Counted from the first letter of the stretch, positions 17,681 through 27,457 are shown. The stretch is DNA of 64,000 nt from Actinomadura sp. 6K520 (GCF_004349245.1 NZ_SMLC01000020.1:1-64000); one strand, 5' to 3'. Numbers and translations: made by a program. The notes: a model not told the origin generated them from the sequence alone.

Positions 17681-18555
17681 GTCAGCGCCCGGCTGCGGAG
17701 GACGAACATGCCCTGCGGGCGCGCCTGCAGGAACGCCACGGTCGCCACGAAGACGATCACCTTGGCCAGGCTCGCGTCGGTCCAGAACTCCGCGTAGGAG
17801 TTGATCAGGCCGAGGACCAGCGCGGCGGCGACGGCCCCGCGCAGCCGGCCGAGACCGCCCGCGACCACGACCAGGAAGGCGTCGACGATGTAGTAGGTGC
17901 CGAGGTTGGGGCCGACCGGGCCGATCAGCGTCAGCGCGACGCCGGCGATCCCGGCGAGGCCGGAGCCGATGAAGAACGTCAGCCGGTCCACCCGCCGGCT
18001 GTCGACGCCGCTGCACTCGGCGAGCTGGCGGTTCTGCATCACGGCCCGCATCCGCCGGCCCTGCCGGGTCCGGTTCTGGTAGGCCCATATCGCGAGCACC
18101 GACAGCGCCGCGACGGCGAGGATGAACAGCCGGGTGTAGGGCACCTGCGAGCCGAACATCGGTATGCCGCCGCTCAGCCAGCCGGGGGCGCGGACCTGGA
18201 CGTTGGGCGCCCCGAAGACGTCCCGTGCGAGCTGCTGGAGGACGAGGCCGACTCCCCAGGTGAGGAGCAGCGTGTCGAGCGGGCGTCCGTAGAAGCGGCG
18301 GATCGCCGCCCGCTCCAGGACCAGGCCCATCGCGCCGGCCGTCAGGAAGGCGGCGGGCAGGGCCGCCACGACCGCCTGGCTCCCGGCCCAGTCCTGCAGC
18401 ACGTAGGCGGTGTAGGCGCCCGCCATGATGAACTCGCCGTGCGCCATGTTGATCACCCCCATCTGGCCGAACGTGAACGTCAGGCCCAGTGCCGCCAGCA
18501 GCAGCACGGCGGCGATGCTGAGGCCGATCGGCAACTGGCTGAGCAGGGCTTCCAT
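17677..18555 (-). CDS. urtB: Urea ABC transporter permease UrtB
   Basis: A 292-residue LivH-like permease with about eight helices. The N-terminal GLTFTFGQMGVINMAHGEFIM is the family signature. Other landmarks are the LDTLLLTWGVGLVLQQLARD stretch and the late GLGRLRGAVAAALVLGLINSYAEF. The length matches the short actinobacterial form without the extra N-terminal domain found in many proteobacterial UrtB. It is separated from urtA by 70 bases and overlaps urtC by 4. Confidence 0.95.
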   Translation of the reverse strand: MEALLSQLPIGLSIAAVLLLAALGLTFTFGQMGVINMAHGEFIMAGAYTAYVLQDWAGSQAVVAALPAAFLTAGAMGLVLERAAIRRFYGRPLDTLLLTWGVGLVLQQLARDVFGAPNVQVRAPGWLSGGIPMFGSQVPYTRLFILAVAALSVLAIWAYQNRTRQGRRMRAVMQNRQLAECSGVDSRRVDRLTFFIGSGLAGIAGVALTLIGPVGPNLGTYYIVDAFLVVVAGGLGRLRGAVAAALVLGLINSYAEFWTDASLAKVIVFVATVAFLQARPQGMFVLRSRALT

Positions 18556-18625
18556 GTGCCTCCTCGATGCCGGGTCTGCGGGCGGGGTCCCCGGCCGGGC
18601 CGGTCCCGGCCGGGGACGGAGCGGA

Positions 18626-19852
18626 TCAGGACAGGCCCGCGGCCCACGGGTAGCTCTTGAGGTACGGGTCCGGCGCGATGGGCTTGCCGGAGTTCCAGGA
18701 CTCCTTGATCGTCCCGTCGGGCTGGACGACGCCGATGCGGGCCGTCTTGTGCATGTGGTGGTTGCCGCCGTCGATCGTCACCTTGCCCTCGGGCAGTTCG
18801 AGGGAGATGCCGCCCGCCGCCTTCTTCACCGCCTCGGGCTCGGTGGTACCGGCCTTCTCGACCGCGGCCGCCCACAGCTTGACGGCGTTGTAGCCGGCCT
18901 CCATCGGGTCCGAGGTCACCTTGTCCGCGCCGTACTTGGCCTTGAACGCCTTCACGAACGCCTCGTTCGTCTTGCCCGGGGTGGTCATGTAGTAGTTCCA
19001 CGCCACGAGGTGGCCCGCGATGTTGTCCACCCCGATGCCTTTGACCTCCTCCTCGGCGATGCTCACGGACATCACCGGAAGCGAGGACGCGGTGGCGCCG
19101 ACGCTTTTGAGCTGCTTGAAGAACGCGACGTTGCTGTCACCGTTGAGGGTGTTGAACACCGCGTCGGGTTTCGCCTGCATGATCTTGTTGACGAGCGTGC
19201 CGTACTCCGTCGACCCCAGCGGGGTGTACTCCTCTCCGGCGATGGTCATGCCGTTGGCGGCGGCATACGCTTTGATCACCTTGTTCGCGGTACGCGGGAA
19301 TACGTAGTCGCTGCCGACGAGGAAGAGGTCCTTCTTTCCCTGCTGCTTGAGATAGTCCAGCGCCGGGACGATCTGCTGATTGGTCGTGGCCCCGGTGTAA
19401 TAGATGTAGGGCGAGCTTTCCAGTCCTTCGTATTGCACGGGGTACCAGAGCAGGGCCTTGTTGCGCTCGAAGACGGGCAGCATCGCCTTGCGGCTGGCCG
19501 AGGTCCACCCGCCGAACACCGCGGCGACCTTGTCCCTGCGGATGAGTTTCTGCGCCTTCTCGGCAAAGGTGGGCCAGTCGGAGGCGCCGTCCTCGACGAC
19601 CGGTTCGAGTTGCTTCCCGAGGACGCCGCCGGCGGCGTTGACCTCGTCGATCGCCATCAGCTCGGCGTTCTTGACCGTGACCTCGCTGATGGCCATGGTC
19701 CCGCTCAGCGAATGGAGAACGCCGACCTTGACGGTGTTCCCGGCGGGCGAGGCGGCGCCGCCGTCCGTGCCGGGCCCACCGCCGCACGCGGTCAGCGCCA
19801 GCAGTGCCGCGGTCGCCAGCGAGCCGAGCCCCAGCAGAGATTTTCCGTGCAC
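18626..19852 (-). CDS. urtA: Urea ABC transporter substrate-binding lipoprotein UrtA
   Basis: A 408-residue binding protein. A lipoprotein signal ends in LLALTACGG, with the lipobox cysteine at residue 23. The mature part has type I binding-protein features and urea-specific landmarks: [51 protein letters not shown] and [16 protein letters not shown]. The GTG start is preceded by AAGGAG. As first gene of urtABCDE it is expected to be the most abundant product. A 280-base upstream region carries a candidate nitrogen-control element. Confidence 0.96.
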   Translation of the reverse strand: MHGKSLLGLGSLATAALLALTACGGGPGTDGGAASPAGNTVKVGVLHSLSGTMAISEVTVKNAELMAIDEVNAAGGVLGKQLEPVVEDGASDWPTFAEKAQKLIRRDKVAAVFGGWTSASRKAMLPVFERNKALLWYPVQYEGLESSPYIYYTGATTNQQIVPALDYLKQQGKKDLFLVGSDYVFPRTANKVIKAYAAANGMTIAGEEYTPLGSTEYGTLVNKIMQAKPDAVFNTLNGDSNVAFFKQLKSVGATASSLPVMSVSIAEEEVKGIGVDNIAGHLVAWNYYMTTPGKTNEAFVKAFKAKYGADKVTSDPMEAGYNAVKLWAAAVEKAGTTEPEAVKKAAGGISLELPEGKVTIDGGNHHMHKTARIGVVQPDGTIKESWNSGKPIAPDPYLKSYPWAAGLS

Positions 19853-19915
19853 GTACCACTCCTTGCGGACAGGCCCCGAAATCTTTGTTCGCCGCGTACA
19901 GAATTGCGTCCCCTT

Positions 19916-19954
19916 GTTTCCGGTGGCAGTTCGGAAACGTTAAGGCGGTGTTAA
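19916..19954 (-). promoter_or_regulatory. Candidate nitrogen-response element upstream of urtA
   Basis: On the minus strand two TTAAC elements, at 19954-19950 and 19943-19939, are separated by 6 bases (11-bp period). A less regular GAACT and GGAAAC follow toward urtA. GlnR boxes of actinobacteria are built of gTnAC and GaAAC elements at 11-bp periods, so this is a plausible but degenerate match. The same TTAA spacing occurs before ureA. Confidence 0.35.
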
Positions 19955-20101
19955 TCGGGCCGCCCGGTATTCGCGGCGGGTTTCAGTGGGCACCGGTAAC
20001 TCCAGAAATGGTCGGCCAGGTGAACCGCGGGCGCGTCCTCGCGGGCCGGGTCAATGGAAACCCTGTGCTGTATCCCCCGTGATTCCGGCCTGTTTCCGGC
20101 C

Positions 20102-20119
20102 GGTGAACACGGGTTCACC
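20102..20119 (-). terminator. Hairpin after ureD
   Basis: A perfect 7-bp stem, GGTGAAC and GTTCACC, with a 4-base loop lies 13 bases beyond the ureD stop in the direction of transcription. It would end the urease transcript and so separate it from the urt operon. Confidence 0.5.
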
Positions 20120-20132
20120 TCCGCCGCCGCGG

Positions 20133-20852
20133 TCAGGTGCGGGCGCGTTCCTCGCCCTGGCGGAGCCGCCGGCGGAGCGTCGCCGAGTCGGGCGCGAGCG
20201 CGGTGACCAGCACGCCGGGGCCGGCGAGCGGCATGACCGCGATCCCGTCGGCCGCGTACGGCTCCACGGCCAGCCCGTGCCCGACGAGCAGCACGTTCCC
20301 GGTGCAGCGTGCGTCGCCCAGGACGGCGCCGCTCGTGCGGAGGGCGCGGTCGGGCAGCCGCAGCTCGTTCCGCAGCAGGGGCCGGCCGCCGACGGTGACG
20401 TCGACGCGGCCGCTGTACCGGCCGGCGGGCTCGCCGTGCCGGCCCAGGACGAGTTCCTCACGCCAGCGGAGCGTGGCCCCGGACTCCAGGGCGAGGTCGG
20501 TGACGGCGCGATGGCGGCACCCCGCCGCGGCGACCGCCGGCTCCAGGGCGAGGTCGAGGTGTGCCCCGTCCGCGACCGTCGCCCGGATGCGGGTCGTGGA
20601 CTCGCCCCGGCCCGGGAGCAGCAGGGTGCTCGCGACCGAGCGCACCGCGAGGGCGGCGCCCGCCGCGACCTCCAGGTCGAGGTTCAGCTCGTCGCCCCCG
20701 AGGGGCCCCGCCGCGGCCCCGACCAGGTGGACGGCGTCCGGCGTGGCGCGGAGCGCGTACGGCCCGTCCGAGCGCAGCCGCGTCAGCCGGACCCGCCCGG
20801 CGCCGTCACGCTCGGCGCGCACGGCGGCATGCGCCGTGTAGTGCCGGGTCAC
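20133..20852 (-). CDS. ureD: Urease accessory protein UreD
   Basis: UreD (UreH) is the scaffold that binds apo-urease with UreF and UreG during nickel insertion. The 239-residue protein contains the typical segments [32 protein letters not shown] and [11 protein letters not shown], but it is divergent, as actinobacterial UreD proteins are. The GTG start at 20852 overlaps the ureG stop as GTGA. It is the last gene of the ure operon and is followed by a hairpin. Confidence 0.88.
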   Translation of the reverse strand: MTRHYTAHAAVRAERDGAGRVRLTRLRSDGPYALRATPDAVHLVGAAAGPLGGDELNLDLEVAAGAALAVRSVASTLLLPGRGESTTRIRATVADGAHLDLALEPAVAAAGCRHRAVTDLALESGATLRWREELVLGRHGEPAGRYSGRVDVTVGGRPLLRNELRLPDRALRTSGAVLGDARCTGNVLLVGHGLAVEPYAADGIAVMPLAGPGVLVTALAPDSATLRRRLRQGEERART

Positions 20853-21562
20853 GGAGCCCCGGTGGGCGGTGCCGTGCCCGCGGAGGCCGGCGCCGCCCCG
20901 GCCCCCCGGTGCTCGGCGAGGACGGACCGGACCCAGCCGGCGATCTCCGGGGCGCCGGGGTGCTCGCGCAGCGAACTGAAGATCACCGGCCTGCCGCCGC
21001 GGACCCGCGCGGCGTCGCGGTCCATGACCCCCAGATCGGCGCCGACGAGCGGGGCCAGGTCGGTCTTGTTGACGACGAGCAGATCCGCTCCGCTCACCCC
21101 GGGACCGCCCTTGCGGGGGACCTTGTCGCCGCCCGAGACGTCGAGGACGAAGATCTGCCGGTCGGCGAGGCCCCGGCTGAAGGTCGCGGTCAGGTTGTCG
21201 CCGCCGCTCTCCACGATGATCAGGTCGAGCCGGCCGTGCCGCCGCTCCAGCGCCTCCACGGCGTCCAGGTTGGCGGAGATGTCGTCGCGGATGGCCGTGT
21301 GCGGACAGCACCCGGTGCGGACGGCGGTGATGCGGTCGTCCGGCAGCACCGCGTTCCCGCGCAGGAAGTCGGCGTCCTCGGTCGTGTAGATGTCGTTGGT
21401 CACCACGGCAAGGTCGAGCTCGCGGCCGAGCGTCCGGCACAGCGCCGCCACCAGGGCGGTCTTGCCGCTGCCGACCGGTCCGCCGACGCCCAGCCGCAGC
21501 GGGCGCCCGCGGGCGGGGGCCGCCGGGTGCGGATCCTGGAGGTGATCGTGGTTCGTGCCCAT
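20849..21562 (-). CDS. ureG: Urease accessory GTPase UreG
   Basis: A SIMIBI-class GTPase that powers nickel delivery to urease. The 237-residue protein has P-loop [25 protein letters not shown], the metal-site CPH motif in [26 protein letters not shown] and the NKTD base-recognition motif. The N-terminus has only a few histidines (NHDHLQDPH), not a long His-rich tail. A 35-residue A- and P-rich extension follows the usual C-terminus. It lies 13 bases downstream of ureF. Confidence 0.95.
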   Translation of the reverse strand: MGTNHDHLQDPHPAAPARGRPLRLGVGGPVGSGKTALVAALCRTLGRELDLAVVTNDIYTTEDADFLRGNAVLPDDRITAVRTGCCPHTAIRDDISANLDAVEALERRHGRLDLIIVESGGDNLTATFSRGLADRQIFVLDVSGGDKVPRKGGPGVSGADLLVVNKTDLAPLVGADLGVMDRDAARVRGGRPVIFSSLREHPGAPEIAGWVRSVLAEHRGAGAAPASAGTAPPTGAP

Positions 21563-21575
21563 CGGGATCCTCTCG

Positions 21576-22268
21576 TCACGACTCGAACAGGCGCGGGTCC
21601 GCCCGCAGGTGCAGCTCGGCGAAGACGTCGAGCGCGGGCGCCGACGCGGCCGGGGCCGCCGCGGGGTCGCCGGCCGCGAAGCTGGCGGCCTCGGCGGCGA
21701 CGGCGTCCACCTGCGGGGCCAGCCCGGCGAGCGCGCGGTGCACGGCAAGCGGGTCCAGGGCGAGCAGGCGCACGGCCGCCGACGCGGGACCGGTGACCGC
21801 CCCGTACGCGCCGATCGAGGCCGCGGCCGCGGGCGTGCCGCCGGCCCCGGCGACGGCGGCGCCGAGGACGAGCGGGTGGTGCGGCGCCGGGAAGGCCGCG
21901 AGCGCGTCGAGCGCCGGGTGCGGCGCCGCGGTGCGGACGGCGCGCAGCAGCGATCTGCCCTGGGACCGGGAGGCCCGCCGCTGCGCGGGGGACGGCATCC
22001 TGGCGTCGGCCTCGGCGTCGAGCACCGCCCAGCCGCCGTCCCGCGCGTGGTCGGCCGCCGTGCGGGCGGTGCGGGCGCAGGCGGCGGCGGAGAGGGCGGC
22101 CGTGACGAGACCGGTCGTCGCGAGGCGCCCGCGCAGGAAGCTCACGAGCGTCTCCACGTCGGTGACCGCGCCCGCCGCCGCCGCGGGCTCCAGGCCGCCC
22201 GAGTGCGCGTGGCCGCCCGCCGGCAGCCGGGAGTCGGCCAGGAGCAGCAGCGGCGCGGGCAGGACCAT
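21576..22268 (-). CDS. ureF: Urease accessory protein UreF
   Basis: An all-helical 230-residue accessory protein that gates UreG activity in the UreDFG complex. Visible landmarks are the N-terminal [21 protein letters not shown], corresponding to the conserved LPVGGYSYSGGLE region, and a weakly conserved alanine-rich core ending in [13 protein letters not shown]. Sequence conservation is low, as normal for UreF. The ATG shares a base with the ureC stop (TGATG), so translation is coupled. Confidence 0.88.
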   Translation of the reverse strand: MVLPAPLLLLADSRLPAGGHAHSGGLEPAAAAGAVTDVETLVSFLRGRLATTGLVTAALSAAACARTARTAADHARDGGWAVLDAEADARMPSPAQRRASRSQGRSLLRAVRTAAPHPALDALAAFPAPHHPLVLGAAVAGAGGTPAAAASIGAYGAVTGPASAAVRLLALDPLAVHRALAGLAPQVDAVAAEAASFAAGDPAAAPAASAPALDVFAELHLRADPRLFES

Positions 22269-23986
22269 CAGAACAGGAAGTAGCGCTGGGCCATCGGCAG
22301 TTCCGTCGCGGGGGCGGGCTCGACCTCGTCGCCGTCGATGGACACGGTGAACGTGTCCGGGTCGACCTCGATGCGCGGCAGCGCGTCGTTGAGGAGCATG
22401 TCCCGCTTGCCGACCCCGCGGGTGTCCTTGACCGGGACCAGTTCGCGGCGTACGGCCAGCCGGTCGGCGATGCCCCCGTCGAGGGCGGCGGGGGACACGA
22501 AGTGCACGGACGTGCTCGCGGCGGTGAGCGGGGCGGCCCCGAACATGGGGCGCGGCAGGACCGGCTGCGGCGTGGGGATCGAGGCGTTGGCGTCGCCCAT
22601 CGTCGCCCAGGCGATCATCCCGCCCTTCAGCACCACCTGGGGGCGGACGCCGAAGTAGGCCGGGTGCCACAGCACCAGGTCGGCGAGCTTGCCCGGCTCC
22701 ACGGAGCCGACCTCGGCGTCGAGCCCGTGCGCGATCGCCGGATTGATCGTGTACTTGGCGACGTAGCGGCGGGCCCGCAGGTTGTCGGCCGGGTCGCCGG
22801 GGCCGTCCAGCGGGCCGCGGCGGACCTTCATCACGTGCGCGGTCTGCCAGGTGCGCAGCACGGTCTCACCGATCCGCCCCATGGCCTGCGAGTCCGAACC
22901 GATCATCGAGATGGCGCCGAGGTCGTGCAGGACGTCCTCGGCGGCCATGGTCGTGGGCCGGATGCGCGACTCGGCGAACGCCAGGTCCTCGGGCACCGAC
23001 GGGTCGAGGTGGTGGCACACCATCAGCATGTCGAGGTGCTCGTCGAGGGTGTTGATGGTGTGCGGCCGGGTCGGGTTGGTCGACGAGGGCAGCACGTTGG
23101 GGTGCCTGGCGATGGTGATGATGTCGGGCGCGTGGCCGCCCCCCGCGCCCTCGGTGTGGTAGGCGTGCACCGAGCGGCCGCCGATGGCGGCGAGCGTCGA
23201 CTCGACGTACCCGGCCTCGTTGAGGGTGTCGGAGTGCAGCGCGGCCTGGACGCCGGACGCGTCGGCGACGCGCAGGCAGGCGTCGATGGCCGCCGGGGTG
23301 GAACCCCAGTCCTCGTGGAGCTTGAAGCCCGCCGCTCCGGCGCGCAGCTGCTCCCACAGGGCCTCCTCGCCGACCGTGTTGCCCTTGCCGAGCAGCGCGA
23401 CGTTCACCGGCCAGGTGTCGAGCGACTCCAGCATCCGCCCCAGGTACCAGGCTCCCGTCACGGTGGTGGCCTTGGACCCCTCGGCCGGGCCGGTGCCGCC
23501 GCCGATGACGGTGGTGACCCCGGAGCCGAGCGCCTCCTCCAGCAGTTGCGGGCAGATGAGGTGGACGTGGGAGTCCACGGCGCCCGCCGTCAGGATGCGG
23601 CCGTTGCCGGCGAGGACCTCGGTGGAGGGCCCGATGACGAGGTCCGGGTGGACGCCGTCCATCGTGTCGGGGTTGCCGGCCTTGCCGAGCGCGACGATCC
23701 TGCCGTCGCGGACTCCGACGTCGGCCTTCACGACGCCCCAGTGGTCGAGGACCACGGCGCCGGTGATCACCAGGTCCAGGGCGCCCTCGGCGCGGGTGGC
23801 GCGCGCCTGCCCCATCGACTCCCGGATCACCTTCCCGCCGCCGAAGACCACCTCGTCGCCGGCCCCCGCGCCGCGGCTGCGGTCCTCGGTGACCTCGACG
23901 AACAGGTCGGTGTCGGCCAGCCGGACCCGGTCCCCGGCGGTGGGGCCGTACAGCCGGGCGTACCGGGCCCGCGACAGCTCAGCCAT
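22268..23986 (-). CDS. ureC: Urease subunit alpha
   Basis: This is the catalytic dinickel subunit hydrolysing urea to ammonia and carbamate. All active-site motifs are present: HVHLICPQ, the carbamylated lysine in [21 protein letters not shown], the flap cysteine in [13 protein letters not shown] and the aspartate in [12 protein letters not shown] chose ATG at 23986 (572 residues, [15 protein letters not shown]) because it matches family N-termini; a GTG three codons earlier is possible. It overlaps ureB by 8 bases. Confidence 0.98.
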   Translation of the reverse strand: MAELSRARYARLYGPTAGDRVRLADTDLFVEVTEDRSRGAGAGDEVVFGGGKVIRESMGQARATRAEGALDLVITGAVVLDHWGVVKADVGVRDGRIVALGKAGNPDTMDGVHPDLVIGPSTEVLAGNGRILTAGAVDSHVHLICPQLLEEALGSGVTTVIGGGTGPAEGSKATTVTGAWYLGRMLESLDTWPVNVALLGKGNTVGEEALWEQLRAGAAGFKLHEDWGSTPAAIDACLRVADASGVQAALHSDTLNEAGYVESTLAAIGGRSVHAYHTEGAGGGHAPDIITIARHPNVLPSSTNPTRPHTINTLDEHLDMLMVCHHLDPSVPEDLAFAESRIRPTTMAAEDVLHDLGAISMIGSDSQAMGRIGETVLRTWQTAHVMKVRRGPLDGPGDPADNLRARRYVAKYTINPAIAHGLDAEVGSVEPGKLADLVLWHPAYFGVRPQVVLKGGMIAWATMGDANASIPTPQPVLPRPMFGAAPLTAASTSVHFVSPAALDGGIADRLAVRRELVPVKDTRGVGKRDMLLNDALPRIEVDPDTFTVSIDGDEVEPAPATELPMAQRYFLF

Positions 23987-24308
23987 CCAGCGCACCCGCC
24001 TGCTCCGCCCGGAGCCCCGGCACCACCCGCCGCCCGGCCAGCGGCACCAGGTCGACCTCCCGGGTCAGCCCGGGCTCGAAGCGCACCGCGGTGCCGGCCG
24101 GGACGTCCAGCCGGTGCCCCCAGGCGGCGGCGCGGTCGAACTCCAGCGCCGGGTTCGCCACCGCGAAGTGGTAGTGGGAGCCGACCTGGACGGGCCGGTC
24201 TCCGGTGTTGTCGACGGTGACGCGGACGCGCGCGCGTCCGGGGTTGAGCACGACCGGCGGGCCGTCCGCCGGCACGACCTCGCCGGGGACGAGCGGACGC
24301 GCTGTCAC
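23979..24308 (-). CDS. ureB: Urease subunit beta
   Basis: A 109-residue structural subunit. The motifs [46 protein letters not shown] (cited here only as the usual central block, split over residues 33-59) and GTAVRFEPG are canonical. It starts inside the ureA stop (GTGA overlap) and overlaps ureC, so the three structural subunits form one translationally coupled unit in the order A-B-C. Confidence 0.96.
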   Translation of the reverse strand: MTARPLVPGEVVPADGPPVVLNPGRARVRVTVDNTGDRPVQVGSHYHFAVANPALEFDRAAAWGHRLDVPAGTAVRFEPGLTREVDLVPLAGRRVVPGLRAEQAGALDG

Positions 24309-24616
24309 GGGATCGGCCTGTGCACGGTGACGAGCTTCGTGCCGTCGGGGAACGTCGCCTCCATCTGCACCGAGTCGAGCATCTCCGGGACGCCCTCCAT
24401 GACGTCCTCCCGGGTCAGCACCGCGCGGCCGGACTCCATCAGCTCCGCGACCGAGCGCCCGTCCCGGGCGCCCTCCAGCACGTGGACCGCGATGACGGCG
24501 GTCGCCTCCGGCTGGTTCAGCCGCAGGCCGCGGCCGCGGCGCTCGCGGGCGACCGACGCCGCGACATGCAGGAGCAGGCGCTCCTGCTCGTGTGGGCTGA
24601 TCAACACGCTCGGCAC
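24305..24616 (-). CDS. ureA: Urease subunit gamma
   Basis: A structural subunit of about 100 residues, recognised by [43 protein letters not shown] (split across residues 30-53), [20 protein letters not shown] and the end [13 protein letters not shown]. The listed GTG gives 103 residues. A second GTG at 24607 would start exactly like other UreA proteins and may be the true start, as no clear ribosome-binding site settles it. It is the first gene of ureABCFGD. Confidence 0.95.
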   Translation of the reverse strand: MPSVLISPHEQERLLLHVAASVARERRGRGLRLNQPEATAVIAVHVLEGARDGRSVAELMESGRAVLTREDVMEGVPEMLDSVQMEATFPDGTKLVTVHRPIP

Positions 24617-24657
24617 ATTACCGGCGGGAAAAGGGCGCGAGCGGAATCCGGCGCGGA

Positions 24658-24696
24658 TTTAACGGCGAGTTAACGCCGCGCCGCCCTTTCGGTGAC
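24658..24696 (-). promoter_or_regulatory. Candidate nitrogen-response element upstream of ureA
   Basis: Reading the minus strand toward ureA, GTCAC at 24696-24692 is followed by GTTAA at 24674-24670 and GTTAA at 24663-24659. The elements lie 22 and 11 bases apart, in one 11-bp register. GTCAC fits the gTnAC half-site of GlnR boxes; the others are partial. The TTAA pair at 11-bp spacing is shared with the urtA upstream region. Confidence 0.4.
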
Positions 24697-24700
24697 GAGG

Positions 24701-25141
24701 TCAGCCGCCGACCGGGGCGGGGGTGATGCGGTCCCACGCGTCCATCGCGAGCATGACGATGGACGCCGGGAACAGGCCGTGCTCCTCGTGGTCGATGTGC
24801 TCGCGCAGCTTCCCCAGGGCGCCGAGCACGGCGGGCCAGTCCGGGTCCCGGCGGTCGATCGCCCCGAGCACGGCGTGGATCTCGTCGTGCTCGGCGCAGA
24901 GCCGCGCCACCTCCTCGGCCAGCGAGCCCTCGGCGCGCAGCTCCGCGAAGAGGCCGCTCTCCTCGGTGGCGGTGTGCGGCACCAGCAGGTCCAGGAGCTC
25001 GTCCAGAAGCGGCACGGCGTCGTCGTACCGGCCCTGGCCGATGGCCCGCCGCAGTTCACCGGAGGTCTCCTCGATCTCCAGGTGCTCCCGGGACAGCCGC
25101 CCGAGCAGCGGGAATTCCCGGCAACCGCAGTAATTGCACAT
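24701..25141 (-). CDS. Hemerythrin-like HHE domain protein
   Basis: A 146-residue four-helix-bundle protein. The histidine/acidic ligands of a diiron hemerythrin domain are seen in order: LSREHLEIEE, LVPHTATEESGLF, CAEHDEIHAVLG and REHIDHEEHGLFPAS. The N-terminus begins MCNYCGCREFPLLG, giving three cysteines in a CxxCxC arrangement typical of an actinobacterial hemerythrin subgroup. These could bind an extra metal or sense redox state. It ends 85 bases upstream of ureA, on the same strand, and begins 98 bases downstream of the M20 gene. A functional link to urease is not established. Confidence 0.88.
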   Translation of the reverse strand: MCNYCGCREFPLLGRLSREHLEIEETSGELRRAIGQGRYDDAVPLLDELLDLLVPHTATEESGLFAELRAEGSLAEEVARLCAEHDEIHAVLGAIDRRDPDWPAVLGALGKLREHIDHEEHGLFPASIVMLAMDAWDRITPAPVGG

Positions 25142-25239
25142 GGCGTCCCCTCGGTGGCGTTCATCGGTCGCTTTCATGATCTCCGGTGGAAGGGCCGCAC
25201 CATAGGGAACAGGGTCGGGCAGGACCGGGACCTTCGTCC

Positions 25240-26487
25240 TCAGTGGGGTTCGCAGTGGGAGACGGCCAGGGCGGTCAGCGTCCGGGCGGCGGTGGCCACT
25301 TCGTTCAGGGACACGTGCTCGTCGGGGGCGTGCATCTGGGCGACATCGCCTGGGCCGTACTGGACGGTCGGGATGCCGCCCAGGCCGGTGAGGAGGCGCA
25401 GGTCGCTGCCGTAGGGGGCGCCCCAGACGGCGGGCGCCTCGCCCGTGACGCCGGTGTGGGCCCTGGTGAGGTTTTCCAGCAGCCCGTTGTCGCGGTGGGG
25501 GAGGCGGCAGGAGGCGAAGCGGCCGCCCCACCACTCGACCTCGACGGGGTGGCGGGACAGCCAGTCGTCGGAGGCGCAGACGTTCGCGACCGTTCGTTCG
25601 AGGGCGTGGCGGGCGGCGTGCTCGGGCTCGTCCAGGGCGACGCCGATCCTGCCCTCGGCGACCAGGTCGTCCGGGACGGTGGAGGACCAGTCGCCGGCGT
25701 GGACGGTGCCGATCTCGATCGCGTAGGGGAGCCTCCAGCGTGCCATCAGGGGGTCGGGGCCGGTGTTGCGGCGCCGTTCCAGGTCGCGGAGCGCGGTGAA
25801 GACCGGCAGGAACAGCTCCACCGCGCTCACGCCGGTGTCGCGGCGTGCCGCGTGGGCGGCCCGGCCGCGGATCCGGAGCCGGAACGTCAGCGCCCCGGCG
25901 TTGGCCGGGACGACGCCGAGGCCGGTCGGCTCGGGGATGACGCAGGCGTCGGCCCGCCAGCCGCGGTTCAGCAGGGCGTAGCCGCCGAGGCCGCCGTCCT
26001 CCTCGCCGGGGACGCAGGCGATCAGCACGTCGCCGCGCAGCCGCGTCCGGCGCAGGGCCCGCACCGCGAACAGCGCGGCGACCAGGCCGCCCTTCATGTC
26101 GCAGGCGCCGCGTCCGTAGAGGCGGCCGCCCTCGATACGGCCGCTGAACGGGTCGCCGGTCCAGGCGGCCGGGTCGCCCGGCGGCACGACGTCGACATGG
26201 CAGGTCAGCAGCAGGGAGCGGCCGCCGCCGGTGCCGGGGAGGCGGCCGACCACGCCCCACGCCTCGGTGCGCGCGGCCTCCATGCCGGGGAAGTCCTCCT
26301 CGGCGGCCAGGGCGTCGACGGGGATGGGCCAGTGGTCGACGTTGAGGCCCTCGGCCCGCAGCCACGCGGCGAGCCGTTCCTGGATCCCGGTCTCCGCCGG
26401 GGAGCCGCCGACGCTGGGGATGCGGACCAGTTCGGCGAGGAGGCCGGCCATCGCGGGGTCCGGCCCTTCCGCGGCCGCCCGGGTCAT
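25240..26487 (-). CDS. M20 family metallopeptidase (ArgE/DapE-like)
   Basis: A 415-residue zinc-dependent amidohydrolase. The metal motifs LLLTCHVDVVPPGD, GRGACDMKGG and the catalytic ACVPGEEDGGLGG are intact, and a dimerisation domain sits in the middle. ArgE-type enzymes release ornithine from N-acetylornithine, and other M20 members deacylate or hydrolyse peptides. ATG overlaps the formyltransferase stop (ATGA), so the two proteins are co-translated and this enzyme belongs to the siderophore operon. I infer a role in ornithine supply or in trimming or hydrolysing the siderophore. Confidence 0.85.
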   Translation of the reverse strand: MTRAAAEGPDPAMAGLLAELVRIPSVGGSPAETGIQERLAAWLRAEGLNVDHWPIPVDALAAEEDFPGMEAARTEAWGVVGRLPGTGGGRSLLLTCHVDVVPPGDPAAWTGDPFSGRIEGGRLYGRGACDMKGGLVAALFAVRALRRTRLRGDVLIACVPGEEDGGLGGYALLNRGWRADACVIPEPTGLGVVPANAGALTFRLRIRGRAAHAARRDTGVSAVELFLPVFTALRDLERRRNTGPDPLMARWRLPYAIEIGTVHAGDWSSTVPDDLVAEGRIGVALDEPEHAARHALERTVANVCASDDWLSRHPVEVEWWGGRFASCRLPHRDNGLLENLTRAHTGVTGEAPAVWGAPYGSDLRLLTGLGGIPTVQYGPGDVAQMHAPDEHVSLNEVATAARTLTALAVSHCEPH

Positions 26488-27431
26488 GGGCGGTCGGTGA
26501 GGTAGTCGCCCATCTTGCGGAAGTACTCGGTGGCGGGCAGGTCGGTGCCGTCCTCGGTGCGGACGCGTTCGATGAGCAGGCCGTGGCTGCGGCCGCGGCG
26601 GGCCTCCGCCCCGGCGACGATGACCACGCCGTCGCCCTCGCGGATGAAGACGCGGCCGGGGGTGCCCCCGTAGACGCCCCGGGAGACCGACGCCTTCAGG
26701 ACGCGGACCCGTTCGCCCTTGTAGTGGGTGAAGGCGTTGGGGTACGGGTCGCACTGCGCGCGGACGAGGCGCTCGATGTCCTCGGCGGGCCAGGTCCAGT
26801 CGATGCGGCTGTCCTCGATGGAGCGCTTGTGGAAGAAGCTGGCCTTCGCGCGGTCCTGCGGCGTGAAGTCGGTGCGGCCGGACGCGATGAAGTCCAGCGA
26901 CTCGGCGACGATCGGGCCGATGAGGTCGACGGTGCGGTGGAACAGGTCGGCGGCGGTGTCGGACGGGCCGACCGGGACGGCCCGCTGCACGACGATGTCG
27001 CCGGCGTCCAGTTCCTCGTTCATCATGTGCGCGGTGACGCCGACCTCCTCCTCGCCGTTGATGAGCGCCCAGATGATCGGGGAGAAGCCGGCGTAGGCGG
27101 GCAGCAGCGAGTCGTGGACGTTGAGCGTGCCGCGCCGGGGGAGGCCGAAGATCTGCGGCGGTATCCAGGTGCGCCAGTTGTTGGCGACGATGAGGTCGGG
27201 GTCGGCCTCCTTCAGGCGGCTCATCAGCTCCTCGTCGTCGGGGCGGTTGCGCAGCAGGACCGGCACGCCGTGCTCGGCGGCCAGGTCGGCGACCGAGTCG
27301 TCCCAGATCTTCTCGTATGCGTGGTCGCTCTTGGGATGCGTGACGACCAGGACGACCTCGTGATCCGACTCCAGCAGTGCCCGCAGCGTGCGGTGTCCCC
27401 AGGTCTGGTAGCCGAACATCACGACCCGCAT
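26484..27431 (-). CDS. N5-hydroxyornithine formyltransferase (methionyl-tRNA formyltransferase-like)
   Basis: A 315-residue protein of the formyl-THF-dependent Fmt family. The catalytic block NVHDSLLPAYAGFSPIIWAL contains the H and N-type residues, and NEELDAGDIV follows. A C-terminal OB-like domain is present. In coelichelin-type clusters such genes (CchA) formylate N5-hydroxyornithine, and the direct neighbourhood of an ornithine N5-monooxygenase, an NRPS and iron boxes makes that role much more likely than initiator-tRNA formylation. It is divergent from the monooxygenase across two iron boxes and is coupled with an M20 hydrolase. Confidence 0.88.
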   Translation of the reverse strand: MRVVMFGYQTWGHRTLRALLESDHEVVLVVTHPKSDHAYEKIWDDSVADLAAEHGVPVLLRNRPDDEELMSRLKEADPDLIVANNWRTWIPPQIFGLPRRGTLNVHDSLLPAYAGFSPIIWALINGEEEVGVTAHMMNEELDAGDIVVQRAVPVGPSDTAADLFHRTVDLIGPIVAESLDFIASGRTDFTPQDRAKASFFHKRSIEDSRIDWTWPAEDIERLVRAQCDPYPNAFTHYKGERVRVLKASVSRGVYGGTPGRVFIREGDGVVIVAGAEARRGRSHGLLIERVRTEDGTDLPATEYFRKMGDYLTDRP

Positions 27432-27457
27432 ATGGCCTCCTTGTGCCGTCGATCGAG

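Noticed and set aside
15022-19852. Branched-chain amino-acid importer livFGMHK
   Set aside because: UrtA/UrtE-specific stretches ([24 protein letters not shown]) and direct adjacency to urease identify a urea transporter.
26484-27431. Housekeeping methionyl-tRNA formyltransferase (fmt)
   Set aside because: It is iron-box controlled and flanked by siderophore genes, without def or other translation genes. The hydroxyornithine formyltransferase reading is stronger.
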